Of a stretch of 64,000 bases of DNA, positions 53,546-62,566 are shown one piece after another. The stretch's first letter is position 1, and every line of letters begins with the position of its first letter. The translations under genes and the position numbers were made by a program. This DNA is from Spartobacteria bacterium LR76 (GTDB lineage Bacteria; Verrucomicrobiota; Verrucomicrobiia; Chthoniobacterales; Terrimicrobiaceae). The notes under the pieces were generated by a model. The model made no database searches. It saw only the letters and a list, made by a program, of their open reading frames with translations, and had not been told where the DNA came from. The stretch is taken from positions 372,001 through 436,000 of the forward strand of contig QAYZ01000016.1 of assembly GCA_003054655.1 (NCBI GenBank). The letters are read 5' to 3'.

Positions 53546-54781
53546 TCAGTGCGATTCCAGAACGATCAGCGCCGCATTCTCACCGGATCGGATCGCGGCA
53601 TCAATACTGCTGCTGGAGACCTGATCACCTGCAAGATGGACGTTTGGCCAGGGTGATGTGGGAGGAGCGCCGGCCTTTACGGTCGCGTAGGGGATGTGAC
53701 GCTGGTGGAGGAATTTGAGGGATTCCGCCGCATGGGGGAAAATCTCCGAGATCTCCGCCTGGGCGCGAGTGACGATGTCTTCCGGACTCCGCCCCTGGTC
53801 TCTCAAGATCGTGGCGCTGATCAGGTGAGCACCATCGGGAGCATACTCGGGCGCTATGTTGGTGATCTGGACAAAATGCCGGACGAGGCGATCCTCTCCA
53901 GAGGGGAGGACGAGCATCCGGTCGGGGTAGAGACTTTTCCGGGAGGAGAAATAAACGACCCGGGTGGAGGTGTGTTCGCGGCAGGGTGTCGTGTCCTGGA
54001 TCAATCTCCGGGTCGTTGGTTCCGCCGTGGCGATCACGACTTGAGTGGCATGGACGATGCGGTCGCCGGTGAGAAAAATGCTCGCGCTTTTTCCCCCGAT
54101 GACCTCGATTTTTTGCACCGGGCTATCCAGCCGCAGCGAGCCGGGGAGGAGCCGGGAGGCCATCTGTACGGGAAGCGCTCCCATGCCGTCAGCAGGAACA
54201 AACACACGCCCCGATGTGAACTTCTTCAAGTAAAAGCGGAAAAGCGACGCCGGAGCGCTGAGCGTGTCATCCAGGAACACACCTCCGAAGAACGGCCGGA
54301 AAAATCGACGCAATGCCTGATCGCTGATGCCCCTTTTCCTCAGGAGTTGCAGGGTGGTTTCCTCGGGGTCTTCCAGATTCTCGAGATCCGTATCCACAGA
54401 CAACAGGAGGTCAGCCACCATCTTGGTGATCCGGGCCTTGTCCAGCCACGTGAGGGCGGAACTCGCAAAAGCCGCCCCGGCCGATGCGGGGTGCTTCAAG
54501 GGGTTGTGAACCTGATAAAACTTCCTGGCGTCCCACATGATGGCCCCCGAGTCGAAATACCTCGGTCGCAGGGCGGAGAGGTCAACATGCGCTCGCAGGC
54601 TGGTATAGGAATCCATGATGACCTGAAACCCCAGGTCGCAGGTAAATCCGCCGACCCGCTCGTGTCGGACCCGCCCGCCGACCTCCGGGTTGGCCTCGAG
54701 GACAATCACGTCTTTGCCGGCATGCTGCAAACTGCGCGCGCATGCCAGCCCTGCCAATCCTGCTCCTATGACTACGACCAC
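53546..54781 (-). CDS. FAD-dependent amine oxidase / phytoene desaturase-like oxidoreductase
   Basis: A 411-residue flavoprotein with a dinucleotide-binding start (VVVVIGAGLAGLACARSLQHAGKDVIVLEANPEVGGRVR) and a C-terminal FAD motif (NVHLAGDQVSSSSIDAAIRSGENAA). The middle has FYLKKFTSGRVFVPADGMGALPVQMA, as in carotenoid and amine oxidase relatives. The substrate is unknown. GTG 54781 is preferred as start because AGGAAAG lies at proper spacing and the FAD motif follows at once; the frame is open to ATG 54865, which would add 28 residues without similarity to the family. First gene of the four-gene operon. Confidence 0.88.
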   Translation of the reverse strand: MVVVIGAGLAGLACARSLQHAGKDVIVLEANPEVGGRVRHERVGGFTCDLGFQVIMDSYTSLRAHVDLSALRPRYFDSGAIMWDARKFYQVHNPLKHPASAGAAFASSALTWLDKARITKMVADLLLSVDTDLENLEDPEETTLQLLRKRGISDQALRRFFRPFFGGVFLDDTLSAPASLFRFYLKKFTSGRVFVPADGMGALPVQMASRLLPGSLRLDSPVQKIEVIGGKSASIFLTGDRIVHATQVVIATAEPTTRRLIQDTTPCREHTSTRVVYFSSRKSLYPDRMLVLPSGEDRLVRHFVQITNIAPEYAPDGAHLISATILRDQGRSPEDIVTRAQAEISEIFPHAAESLKFLHQRHIPYATVKAGAPPTSPWPNVHLAGDQVSSSSIDAAIRSGENAALIVLESH

Positions 54782-54948
54782 GGGGTTCTTTCCTGGAGGT
54801 GCCGGGATGCCATTCTCGCAGCTAGAGCTTTTCCGCGTACGGCAGCAAGGAAAACCAGCGCCCATGGCTCAAAAAGCGGCACAGTTCAAAAGTAAAAGCG
54901 ATAGTAACTTGGCAAATCGCTTCGGGCAATGGCATGTTCCCTGCCAAT

Positions 54949-55986
54949 ATGAAGTACCGCACATTCCGAGGCACGGACATACGTGTGAGCGAGGTTGGAT
55001 TTGGGCTCTGGACAGTCTCCACCGGGTGGTGGGGCAACTACACGGATGACGAGGCGGTGGCTTTGATGAAGGAGGCCCTGGATCTCGGGATCACCCTCTT
55101 TGATGCGGCGGATACCTACGGAAACGGCCGCAGCGAGGAACTCATCGGCAAGGCTTTCGCGGACCGTCGTGACGACATCGTCATCGCCACCAAGGTGGGC
55201 TACGATTTTGTGAATCACGGCGAGGAACGGCGCGGCCAGCGCGAGATCCCTCAGGATTTCAGCCCGGAGAATATCCGGCGCGCCACCGAGGCGGCCCTGA
55301 AGCGTCTCAAGACGGATACCATCGACCTCCTCCAACTGCACAACATCCGCTTTGAGCAGGTGGAGGACGATGCACTCTGGGCGACCCTGGAGGATCTGCG
55401 CGCCGCCGGCAAGGTGAAGCACTACGGGGTAGCGCTCGGGCCGGCCATCGGCTGGCTCGCAGAGGGCGTGCTCACCATCCGCCGCCGCAACCCCGGCGTG
55501 CTCCAGCACATTTACAACCTCCTGGAACAGCACCCCGGCAAGACCATCCAGGCTGCGGCGCGCGATGCACAGGCAGACACCATGTTCCTCATCCGCGTTC
55601 CTCACTCCTCCGGCATGCTGGAGGGCAAATACACTGCCGAGACCGTGTTTGCACCGAATGATCACCGCAGCCACCGTCCGAAGTCCTGGCTTACGAATGG
55701 CGTGAAGAAGGTCGAGCAACTCCGCTTCCTCGAACGCGGTGGCGAGCGTACCCTCGGGCAGGCTGCCATCCAGTGGCTGCTCGCGGATGATCTGGTGGCC
55801 TCCGTGCTTCCGAATATTTACAATGCCGAGCAACTCCGTGAGTTTGCCGCCGCCTCCGACGTGTCGCCACTCTCGCAGGATGAACTCGACCGCGTGGAGG
55901 AGCTGGTGAGGGGGAATTTCGGCCTGGAACCCGAGGAGGGGCGCTACAAAGGGACGATGGAGCTTCCCGTGGAAGCCACCGCGTGA
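54949..55986 (+). CDS. Aldo/keto reductase
   Basis: A 345-residue NADPH-dependent reductase with the AKR barrel. RTFRGTDIRVSEVGFGLWT opens the protein. LFDAADTYGNGRSEELIGKAF has the catalytic Asp and Tyr, and IVIATKVGYDF the Lys. The phosphate-binding end reads ASVLPNIYNAEQLREFAAASD. The barrel and C-terminal NADP elements are intact. ATG 54949 is chosen because the conserved core starts at residue 4. The HAD phosphatase gene follows with a four-base overlap. The substrate is not deducible. Confidence 0.92.
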   Translation: MKYRTFRGTDIRVSEVGFGLWTVSTGWWGNYTDDEAVALMKEALDLGITLFDAADTYGNGRSEELIGKAFADRRDDIVIATKVGYDFVNHGEERRGQREIPQDFSPENIRRATEAALKRLKTDTIDLLQLHNIRFEQVEDDALWATLEDLRAAGKVKHYGVALGPAIGWLAEGVLTIRRRNPGVLQHIYNLLEQHPGKTIQAAARDAQADTMFLIRVPHSSGMLEGKYTAETVFAPNDHRSHRPKSWLTNGVKKVEQLRFLERGGERTLGQAAIQWLLADDLVASVLPNIYNAEQLREFAAASDVSPLSQDELDRVEELVRGNFGLEPEEGRYKGTMELPVEATA

Positions 55987-56714
55987 AGCAGTGGGCACAT
56001 CGGGTCTTTGGGCGTCGCAAACCGAAGGCACCTGTCGTTGTCGCTCCCAAGGTCATCGTTTTCGATTTCGACGGGACGCTGGCCGACACGTTTGAGATCG
56101 CGTTTGATATTCTCAACAAGCTCGCGGACGAGTTTGGCTTTCGAAAGCTGAGCCGCGAGGAACTGGAGCATGCGCGCGACATGCGCACGCGGGAGCTGAT
56201 GAAATTTCTCGGCGTGTCTCCGACCAAGCTGAGCCGGATCGGGTCGCGCGGCACGGCGGCGCTGCGCGCCCAGATCGATAGCGTCGTTCCTCTTCCCGGC
56301 ATCCCCGCCTTGGTGAGGGAACTGCACCGGCGCCAGTTCGCCCTGGGGATCATTACCTCCAACAGCGAGGATAACGTGCGCACATTCCTGCGGAACCACG
56401 ACTTGGATCTCTTTCAGTTCGTCCGCAGCTCCTCCAAGCTGCTGGGAAAGGCGCGTGAGATCAAACAGGTGATGAAGGATTTCCACTTCGCTCCGGGCGA
56501 CATGCTTTTCGTTGGAGACGAGACGCGTGACATTGAGGCCGCGCACAAGGCCGGCATTCCCATGGCAGCCGTGAGCTGGGGGTATAACAGCCGCCGCTCT
56601 CTGGCGGGAATGAAGCCGGGGAAAATCTACGACCGGCCCGAGGATCTTCTCGATGCGCTGCAGAAGCCGGGTGAGGTGCTCGACATCCCTGTGGGCCGTC
56701 CGGTCAAGGAATAG
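55983..56714 (+). CDS. HAD phosphatase (phosphoglycolate phosphatase-like)
   Basis: A 243-residue HAD hydrolase. Motif I is VIVFDFDGTLADTF (Asp28, Asp30), motif II ITSN, and motif IV FVGDETRDIEAAHKAGIPMAAVSWGYNS, a form frequent in phosphoglycolate phosphatases. The N-terminus has a basic extension of about 22 residues before the core. A cap of about 65 residues follows motif I. Start is GTG 55983 inside the stop of the aldo/keto reductase gene (GTGA), so the two are co-transcribed. It converges on glgP. Confidence 0.9.
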   Translation: MKQWAHRVFGRRKPKAPVVVAPKVIVFDFDGTLADTFEIAFDILNKLADEFGFRKLSREELEHARDMRTRELMKFLGVSPTKLSRIGSRGTAALRAQIDSVVPLPGIPALVRELHRRQFALGIITSNSEDNVRTFLRNHDLDLFQFVRSSSKLLGKAREIKQVMKDFHFAPGDMLFVGDETRDIEAAHKAGIPMAAVSWGYNSRRSLAGMKPGKIYDRPEDLLDALQKPGEVLDIPVGRPVKE

Positions 56715-56749
56715 GACCGCATCAGGAAGGGGCGCGGAACAAGCCCTTT

Positions 56750-56780
56750 CCATCTGCCGCGGCCGGAGCCGGGCAGATGG
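56750..56780. terminator. Hairpin between convergent HAD phosphatase and glgP genes
   Basis: CCATCTGCC (56750-56758) and GGCAGATGG (56772-56780) form a 9-bp stem, extended inside by CGGC/GCCG with a bulge. It lies in the 85-base gap between converging genes. U runs are short on both strands, so this is a candidate bidirectional terminator based mainly on position. Confidence 0.55.
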
Positions 56781-56799
56781 TCAAAAGCTGGCTGGACGC

Positions 56800-59256
56800 C
56801 TAGAAGGGCTTCTGCTCCAGGTGCCAGATATCCTTGGCATACTCCATGATCGTGCGATCACTGGAGAATTTGCCGACTCGAGCAGTGTTGAGGATGGCCA
56901 TTTTGGCCCACTTGTCCTTGTCGCGGAAGGTGGCGTCGACCCGTTTCTGGGCGTCGCTGTAGGAGCGGAAGTCCGGCAGGCACAGGAACGGATCGCTGTA
57001 GTAGAGATTGTCCCGGAGCATGCTGAGGACGCCGTGTGGTTCGTCGGGGGTGAAGTAGTTGGACCCCACCCAGTCGACCACCGCACGCAGTTCCTCGTCG
57101 GCGTTGTAGTAATCCTGCGGATTGTACCCGCGAGCCCAGAGCGCGTTGACCTCCTCCACCGTCATGCCGAAGATGAAGATATTGTCGTCGCCGACCTCCT
57201 CGCGGATTTCCACATTGGCACCATCGAGGGTGCCGATCGTCAGCGCACCGTTGAGGGCGAGCTTCATATTGCCTGTTCCCGAGGCCTCCTTGCCTGCGGT
57301 CGAGATTTGCTCGGAGAGGTCGGCTGCCGGGACGATGCGCTGCGCGAGCGAGACGCGGTAGTTGGGCAGGAAGACGACCTTGAGGCGGTCGTTGATGCGC
57401 TTGTCGTTGTTGATCACCTTGCCGACCGAGTTGATCGCCTTGATGATGCACTTCGCCAGGTCGTAACCCGGAGCCGCCTTGGCCGCGAAGACAAACACGC
57501 GCGGGGTGATGTCCAGCGACGGGTCTTGCAGCAGCCTGCGATAGAGAGCGAGGATGTGCAGCAGGTTCAGGTGCTGGCGCTTGTACTCGTGGAGGCGCTT
57601 GATCTGGACATCGAAGAGCGCTGACGGATCGACTGAGACATCGCACGATTCCTTGATGATACGGGCGAGATCGACCTTGTTGGCATGCTTCACATGCATG
57701 AAGGCCGACTTGAATTCCTCATTGTCGGCGTAAGCCTCCAGTTCGCGCAGCTTGTCGAGATTGCGCTCCCAGCCGGTGCCGATTTTGGAGGTGATGAGAT
57801 CGCTCAGGCGCGGATTGCAGGCGAGCAGCCAGCGACGGGGAGTGATGCCGTTCGTCTTGTTGTTAAACTTGCCGGGATAAAGTGCGTCAAATTCCGGGAA
57901 CAGATCCTTTTTCAAAAGCTCCGTGTGTAGCGCGGCGACGCCGTTGACGGAGTGGCTGCCCACGACGGAGAGATGGGCCATGCGGACCATCTGGGTCGGA
58001 CCTTCCTCAATGAGCGAAAGGATTTGCTTCTTGTCCGTGTCGCCGGGCCACCTGGCCTCGACTTCTTCCAGGAAGAGCTTGTTGATCTCGAAGATGATCT
58101 GCAGGTGCCGCGGCAGCACCTTCTGAAACAAGCCGACGCTCCACTTCTCCAGGGCCTCCGGGAGAAGGGTGTGATTTGTGTAAGCGAAGGTCTTGGTCAC
58201 AAGGCCCCAGGCGGACTCCCACGGCATGCTGTACTCATCGAGGAGCAGTCGCATCATCTCGACGATCGCTACTGCAGGGTGCGTGTCGTTGAGCTGGATG
58301 GCGACCTTATCGGGGAATTCGCTCCAATCCTCATTGGTCTTGCGGAAGCGGCGGATGATGTCCTTTAGCGAACACGCCACGAAGAAATACTGCTGGAGCA
58401 GGCGCAGCTCCTTGCCGCTCTCCGTCTTGTCGTTGGGATAAAGAACCTTGGAAATCGTCTCACTGTGGTTTTTTTCGCGCACGGCCTCGTCGTAGCCACC
58501 ACGATTGAAGGCCTCGAAATCAAAATCCTCCGCCGCGCGGGATTCCCACAGGCGCAGGTAGTTGACAGTGTTCGTTCCGTAGCCGGGGATCGGAATGTCG
58601 TAGGGGATGCCGAGCAGCTTCTTCCAGCCGTTCCAGCGGGAGACGTAGTTGCCGCGGTCGTCGAAGACATTCTCGACGTAGCCGTAGACCTTGATCTCGG
58701 TGGCGTGCTCCGGGCGAACGATTTCCCATGGCGTGCCGTCGCGCATCCAGGCATCGGGCAGTTCCACCTGATAGCCGTTGCGGAACTCCTGCTTGAAGAG
58801 GCCGTACTGGTAGTGAATGCCGTATCCGATGGCTGGCAGGTCGAGCGTGGCGAGGGAATCGAGGAAGCAGGCGGCGAGGCGGCCGAGACCGCCATTACCG
58901 AGGCCCATGTCGTATTCCTCGCTGCGAAGCTCTTCAAAATCCAGCCCCAGCTCTTCGAGGGCGTGCACCATGTTTTCCATGATGCCGGCGCTGTAGATCG
59001 TGTTGGAAAACAGGCGTCCCATCAGGAACTCGAGGGACAAATAGTAGACCCGCTTGGCGTTGCTGTTGTGGTGAACCGCCTGAGTGGCGATCATTCGTTC
59101 CACCACCACGCTTTGTGCGGCCTTGCAGGTCGCCAGCCACCAGTCGCGCTTGGTCGCAGTCGAGGCGTCACGAGCCAAGCTGAACTTGAGGTGAGTCTGA
59201 ATCAGGCGTTTCAGGCCGGGAATGGAAGTATCGAGAGCGGATTGGAACTGGCTCAT
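56800..59256 (-). CDS. glgP: Glycogen/starch phosphorylase
   Basis: PLP enzyme releasing glucose 1-phosphate from alpha-1,4-glucan. The 818 residues carry [46 protein letters not shown] and the PLP-lysine block [25 protein letters not shown] (around residue 660). The length and motifs match bacterial GlgP/MalP of the non-truncated type. It lies 103 bases downstream of an acyl carrier protein gene on the same strand. Together with the GT4 synthase it points to alpha-glucan storage or turnover. Confidence 0.97.
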   Translation of the reverse strand: MSQFQSALDTSIPGLKRLIQTHLKFSLARDASTATKRDWWLATCKAAQSVVVERMIATQAVHHNSNAKRVYYLSLEFLMGRLFSNTIYSAGIMENMVHALEELGLDFEELRSEEYDMGLGNGGLGRLAACFLDSLATLDLPAIGYGIHYQYGLFKQEFRNGYQVELPDAWMRDGTPWEIVRPEHATEIKVYGYVENVFDDRGNYVSRWNGWKKLLGIPYDIPIPGYGTNTVNYLRLWESRAAEDFDFEAFNRGGYDEAVREKNHSETISKVLYPNDKTESGKELRLLQQYFFVACSLKDIIRRFRKTNEDWSEFPDKVAIQLNDTHPAVAIVEMMRLLLDEYSMPWESAWGLVTKTFAYTNHTLLPEALEKWSVGLFQKVLPRHLQIIFEINKLFLEEVEARWPGDTDKKQILSLIEEGPTQMVRMAHLSVVGSHSVNGVAALHTELLKKDLFPEFDALYPGKFNNKTNGITPRRWLLACNPRLSDLITSKIGTGWERNLDKLRELEAYADNEEFKSAFMHVKHANKVDLARIIKESCDVSVDPSALFDVQIKRLHEYKRQHLNLLHILALYRRLLQDPSLDITPRVFVFAAKAAPGYDLAKCIIKAINSVGKVINNDKRINDRLKVVFLPNYRVSLAQRIVPAADLSEQISTAGKEASGTGNMKLALNGALTIGTLDGANVEIREEVGDDNIFIFGMTVEEVNALWARGYNPQDYYNADEELRAVVDWVGSNYFTPDEPHGVLSMLRDNLYYSDPFLCLPDFRSYSDAQKRVDATFRDKDKWAKMAILNTARVGKFSSDRTIMEYAKDIWHLEQKPF

Positions 59257-59359
59257 GCTTTATCTCGTTTCGTATGAATGGGAAGGCAGGGAAAGAGCAA
59301 AATTCGCGCCAAATTCGATTACGGCGAACTTGTTACACAAATTCGCCGAGGAGAGACGG

Positions 59360-59623
59360 TCAGCCCTGTTGCTTCCCGGCCACGTACGAAGCGATCGTAT
59401 TCACGCTGACGAAGGCCTCCCTGGCCACTTCCGAACTTGGGGTTGCCACGCCGAAGTTTTTCTCCAGGCTTACGGCCAGTTCCAGGGCGTCGATGGAGTC
59501 GAGGGCGAGACCCTCCGGGCTGAAGAGCGGGGTGTCGTCGCCGATCTCGTCGGGCGAAACCTTCAACATCAGGCTTTCCACGAGCATTTTCTTGATGCGG
59601 GAGGTCAGGTCGGAATCAGGCAT
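59360..59623 (-). CDS. Stand-alone acyl carrier protein
   Basis: An 87-residue phosphopantetheine-binding protein. Helix I is LTSRIKKMLVESLMLKVSPDEIGDDTPLF, and the carrier site GLALDSIDALELAVSLEKNFGV has Ser43 in DSID rather than the DSL of fatty-acid AcpP. This variant is common in secondary ACPs of unusual acyl or polyene pathways. No ketosynthase or transferase gene is adjacent, so the pathway is unknown. The ATG at 59623 is chosen because the longer opening lies antisense to the tlyA start. Confidence 0.88.
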   Translation of the reverse strand: MPDSDLTSRIKKMLVESLMLKVSPDEIGDDTPLFSPEGLALDSIDALELAVSLEKNFGVATPSSEVAREAFVSVNTIASYVAGKQQG

Positions 59624-59642
59624 GGCAACGTACGAATCGGGG

Positions 59643-59671
59643 TTTCCAAGTTGAACAGGATTTTTTATACC
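59643..59671 (+). promoter_or_regulatory. Promoter of tlyA
   Basis: TTTCCA (59643-59648), a 17-base spacer and TATACC (59666-59671), with 5 bases to the tlyA ATG at 59677. A normal start point would fall on the start codon itself. Four of six matches per box. Confidence 0.45.
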
Positions 59672-59676
59672 GGGGT

Positions 59677-60408
59677 ATGTCGTCAAAAATACGCCTCGAT
59701 AACCTCCTGGTGGCGAGGCAATTTTTTCCATCCCGCGAAAAAGCCCAGCGATCCATTATGGCCGGGTTGGTCTATGTAGCTGGTCAAAAAGCCGCCAAGG
59801 CCGGACAGCAGGTGCCCCAGGATGCCGAGATCGAGGTGCGGGGCGGCGAGAAGTACGTGGGCCGGGGAGGCCTGAAGCTGGAAGGTGCCCTGGATTTTTT
59901 CCGGGTCGATCCCACCGGTCGGGTGGCGGTCGATGTCGGGGCTTCCACCGGGGGATTCACGGATTGCCTCCTGCAAAGGGGCGCCTTGAGGGTGCACGCG
60001 CTCGACGTGGGCCATGGTCAGCTTGACTGGTCGCTACGCAATGATCCCCGGGTCAAGGTCTATGAGGGTTTCAACGCCCGCAATCTCAAGGCGGAGGATC
60101 TTGGCGAGCTGGTCGATCTCGCGGTGGCGGATGTGAGTTTCATCTCCTTGACGCTGATCCTCCCGGCTCTCTTTGCCCTGCTCGCCCCTCCTGGAGACAT
60201 GATCGTCCTTATCAAACCGCAATTCGAGCTTTCGGCCGCCAAGGTTGGCCGGGGCGGAGTCGTGCGGGAGTCGCAATATCATGACGAGGCGGTGGCTCGC
60301 ATCCGTGACTTCGTGGCCGAGCACGGCAAATGCTGGCATGGCGTCACGACTTCGCCTATCAAGGGCCGCGAGGGGAATGTCGAGTTCCTCGCTCATTTAT
60401 CTTTGTGA
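59677..60408 (+). CDS. tlyA: TlyA family rRNA 2'-O-methyltransferase / hemolysin-like
   Basis: A 243-residue protein with an N-terminal S4 RNA-binding domain (about 5-65: RLDNLLVARQFFPSREKAQRSIMAGLVYVAGQ) and an FtsJ-like methyltransferase domain (VAVDVGASTGGFTDCLLQRGALRVHALDVGHGQL, VDLAVADVSFISLTLILPAL, GDMIVLIKPQFE). Catalytic Lys and Asp residues of the FtsJ fold are in the expected blocks. In Mycobacterium the homologue methylates 16S and 23S rRNA. Its stop overlaps the GTG start of nadK. Confidence 0.93.
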   Translation: MSSKIRLDNLLVARQFFPSREKAQRSIMAGLVYVAGQKAAKAGQQVPQDAEIEVRGGEKYVGRGGLKLEGALDFFRVDPTGRVAVDVGASTGGFTDCLLQRGALRVHALDVGHGQLDWSLRNDPRVKVYEGFNARNLKAEDLGELVDLAVADVSFISLTLILPALFALLAPPGDMIVLIKPQFELSAAKVGRGGVVRESQYHDEAVARIRDFVAEHGKCWHGVTTSPIKGREGNVEFLAHLSL

Positions 60409-61259
60409 TCGGACTCATCGCCCATACCGAAAAAACGGAAGCAGCCGAGCAGGTGCGCGCCATGATCAGCGCCCTGGAGGAAAAAAACGTCCGCTTCCTT
60501 CTCGAAAAATCCACCGCCGAGCTCGTCGGAGCGCTTTCCGACCTGGATGAGCGGGCTCTCGCTCGTCAGTGCGACCTGCTGGTCGTGATGGGCGGCGATG
60601 GCACCATCCTGCGCGTCGTCCACAAGATCGGCGAGGACATCAAGCCCATCTTTGGCATCAATATCGGCTCCCTGGGTTTCCTCACCTGTGCCGCCGCCAC
60701 CGAGATCCCGCGGGCCGTTGAGAGCATTACGCGCCAGGACTACATCCTGAGCCAGCGAAGCCTTCTTTTGACGGAACTGATCTCTTCCGGCGGAAAAATC
60801 CGCAGGATGTTTGGATTAAATGACGTCGTCATCAGCCGTGGCGAGCGATCCCAGTTGGTGAAACTGCGCGTCAAGATCGATGGAGCCGAGCTGACGGATT
60901 ACAATGCCGACGGCCTGATCATCGCGACCCCGACCGGGTCCACGGCCTATTCGCTCTCCGCCGGCGGGCCGATCCTCATGCCGGAGTCGGGCGGATTTGT
61001 CATTACTCCGATCTGCCCTCATGTGTTGACCAATCGCTCCACCGTCGTGAGTGATCGATCGGTCATCACCAGCGAACTCATCGTGGCCGAGCACTCGGTC
61101 TTTGTGACGGTCGATGGACAGGGTAATCACGCCATGCATCTTGGCGATACCCTGCGGATTTCCCAGAGCGACCGGACTCTCCCCCTCGTCATGCTCCCCG
61201 AGAAACTCTTCCCGGAGGTGCTCCGCCAGAAACTCAAGTGGAGCGGAAGCAACGTATGA
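60405..61259 (+). CDS. nadK: NAD kinase
   Basis: Phosphorylates NAD to NADP. The 284-residue protein has the diacylglycerol-kinase-like GGDGT motif at 63-67 (LLVVMGGDGTILR), NIGSLGFLT, the LNDVVISRG and NADGLIIATPTGSTAYSLSAGGPI blocks, and PICPHVLTNRSTVV. These are the full NadK set. Start GTG 60405 overlaps the tlyA TGA; the frame is open further upstream only within tlyA. tlyA followed by nadK is a frequent bacterial arrangement, often continuing to recN, which is absent here. Confidence 0.95.
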   Translation: MIGLIAHTEKTEAAEQVRAMISALEEKNVRFLLEKSTAELVGALSDLDERALARQCDLLVVMGGDGTILRVVHKIGEDIKPIFGINIGSLGFLTCAAATEIPRAVESITRQDYILSQRSLLLTELISSGGKIRRMFGLNDVVISRGERSQLVKLRVKIDGAELTDYNADGLIIATPTGSTAYSLSAGGPILMPESGGFVITPICPHVLTNRSTVVSDRSVITSELIVAEHSVFVTVDGQGNHAMHLGDTLRISQSDRTLPLVMLPEKLFPEVLRQKLKWSGSNV

Positions 61260-61717
61260 CCCCCATTTCCGATGTCCTGCAGCCAGATCATGTGAATCTC
61301 GCGCTTTCCGCCAAGTCGCGGAAGGAAGCGGTGGAGGCCGTGCTATCCAAGCTGAATGGCGATCCGAGGGTGACGAATTTTGCGCAGTTGGAGGAGGCGG
61401 TCAAAGCCCGCAATGCTCCTGCCATTTCAGAAAACGGGTGGGGGATCTGCCTCGCCCACGGCCGGACGGACAGCGTCAGCGAACTCGTCATGGCGGCGGG
61501 CCGGGTTACGCCGGGTTTCAACTGCCGCGATGTCAAGGAGCCGGTGCGGCTCGTCTTCGTGGCAGGAATCCCGAGCGCCTTCGACTCCGAGTACCTTCGT
61601 ATCGTGGGCGTCATTGCCCGCATCTGCCGCGATCATCATCAGTTTGATCGCCTTTTGGCCGCGAAGACTCCCGAGGATTTTATCCATTTGCTTGGGGCGG
61701 CCGAGGTCAAATTGTGA
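61256..61717 (+). CDS. PTS EIIA type-2-like protein (PtsN/FruA-like)
   Basis: A 153-residue EIIA domain of the fructose/mannitol/PtsN class. LQPDHVNLALSAKSRKEAVEAVLSKL opens the protein, and the phosphorylation site region is GWGICLAHGRTDSVSEL, with His68; the usual residue before the His is Pro, here Ala. VRLVFVAGIPSAFDSEYLRIVGVIARICRD completes the fold. No EIIB or EIIC gene is adjacent, so a regulatory role like that of PtsN is more likely than sugar uptake. Start ATG 61256 overlaps the nadK stop. Confidence 0.82.
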   Translation: MTPISDVLQPDHVNLALSAKSRKEAVEAVLSKLNGDPRVTNFAQLEEAVKARNAPAISENGWGICLAHGRTDSVSELVMAAGRVTPGFNCRDVKEPVRLVFVAGIPSAFDSEYLRIVGVIARICRDHHQFDRLLAAKTPEDFIHLLGAAEVKL

Positions 61718-61762
61718 AGGCTGCCTTGACACTTGCTCCCACACGCCTTTGCTTATCCGCCA

Positions 61763-62551
61763 ATGCCTTTGCTTGAGGTCAAAGATTTACGCGTTTGGTT
61801 TCCGGTTCACGGAGGAGTGCTTCGGCGCAAGGTGGGTGACATCAAGGCGGTGGACGGAGTTTCCTTTACCATCGAACCCGGCCAGACGGTCGGTCTCGTG
61901 GGCGAAAGCGGCAGCGGAAAGACGACGGTCGGCCGTGCTCTCTTGAAACTCGGCCCGGCCACCTCTGGCGAGGTCTTTTTCGAGGGGAGAAACATCCTGC
62001 CCCTCAGTGAGCGGGAGTTTCGACCGCTACGCCGCCAGATGCAGATGATCTTTCAGGATCCTTTTGGTTCGCTCAATCCGCGCCTCACCTGCGGCGCGAT
62101 CATCGGCGAGGCACTGACGACGCACTTCAAAGACATGACGGCTGCCCAGCGGCGCGCCCGTGTCTCCGACCTGCTGACTCAGGTGGGGTTGAAGCCCGAG
62201 ATGGCGTCACGGTATCCGCACGAGTTCAGCGGCGGCCAGCGGCAGCGCATCGGGATCGCCCGCGCCCTGGCCGTGGAACCCAAGTTCATCGTCTGCGATG
62301 AAGCTGTGAGCGCGCTCGACGTGAGTGTGCAGGCGCAGATCGTCAATCTGCTCATGGATTTGCAGGAAAAACTCGGCATCGCCTACCTGTTCATCGCCCA
62401 CGATCTCGCGGTGGTTCAGCATATCAGCGACCACGTGCTGGTCATGCACCATGGCCGTATCGTGGAGTCCGCCTCCTCCGACGAGATCTATTCACGCCCC
62501 CAGCACGAATACACGAAAACCCTGCTGGCCGCCGTGCCGCAGCTTGCGTAA
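61763..62551 (+). CDS. Oligopeptide/dipeptide ABC transporter ATPase (OppF/DppF-like)
   Basis: A 262-residue ATPase. Walker A is GESGSGKTT (47-55), signature [15 protein letters not shown], Walker [20 protein letters not shown], switch His in FIAHDLAVV, and the C-terminal [19 protein letters not shown] is the hallmark of the Opp/Dpp group. The opening [33 protein letters not shown] is that of OppF. No permease or OppD gene is next to it, so the transporter is encoded elsewhere. The binding protein at 32434 may or may not be its partner. rodA follows 15 bases later. Confidence 0.92.
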   Translation: MPLLEVKDLRVWFPVHGGVLRRKVGDIKAVDGVSFTIEPGQTVGLVGESGSGKTTVGRALLKLGPATSGEVFFEGRNILPLSEREFRPLRRQMQMIFQDPFGSLNPRLTCGAIIGEALTTHFKDMTAAQRRARVSDLLTQVGLKPEMASRYPHEFSGGQRQRIGIARALAVEPKFIVCDEAVSALDVSVQAQIVNLLMDLQEKLGIAYLFIAHDLAVVQHISDHVLVMHHGRIVESASSDEIYSRPQHEYTKTLLAAVPQLA

Positions 62552-62566
62552 AGATTTTCCGCTTCG

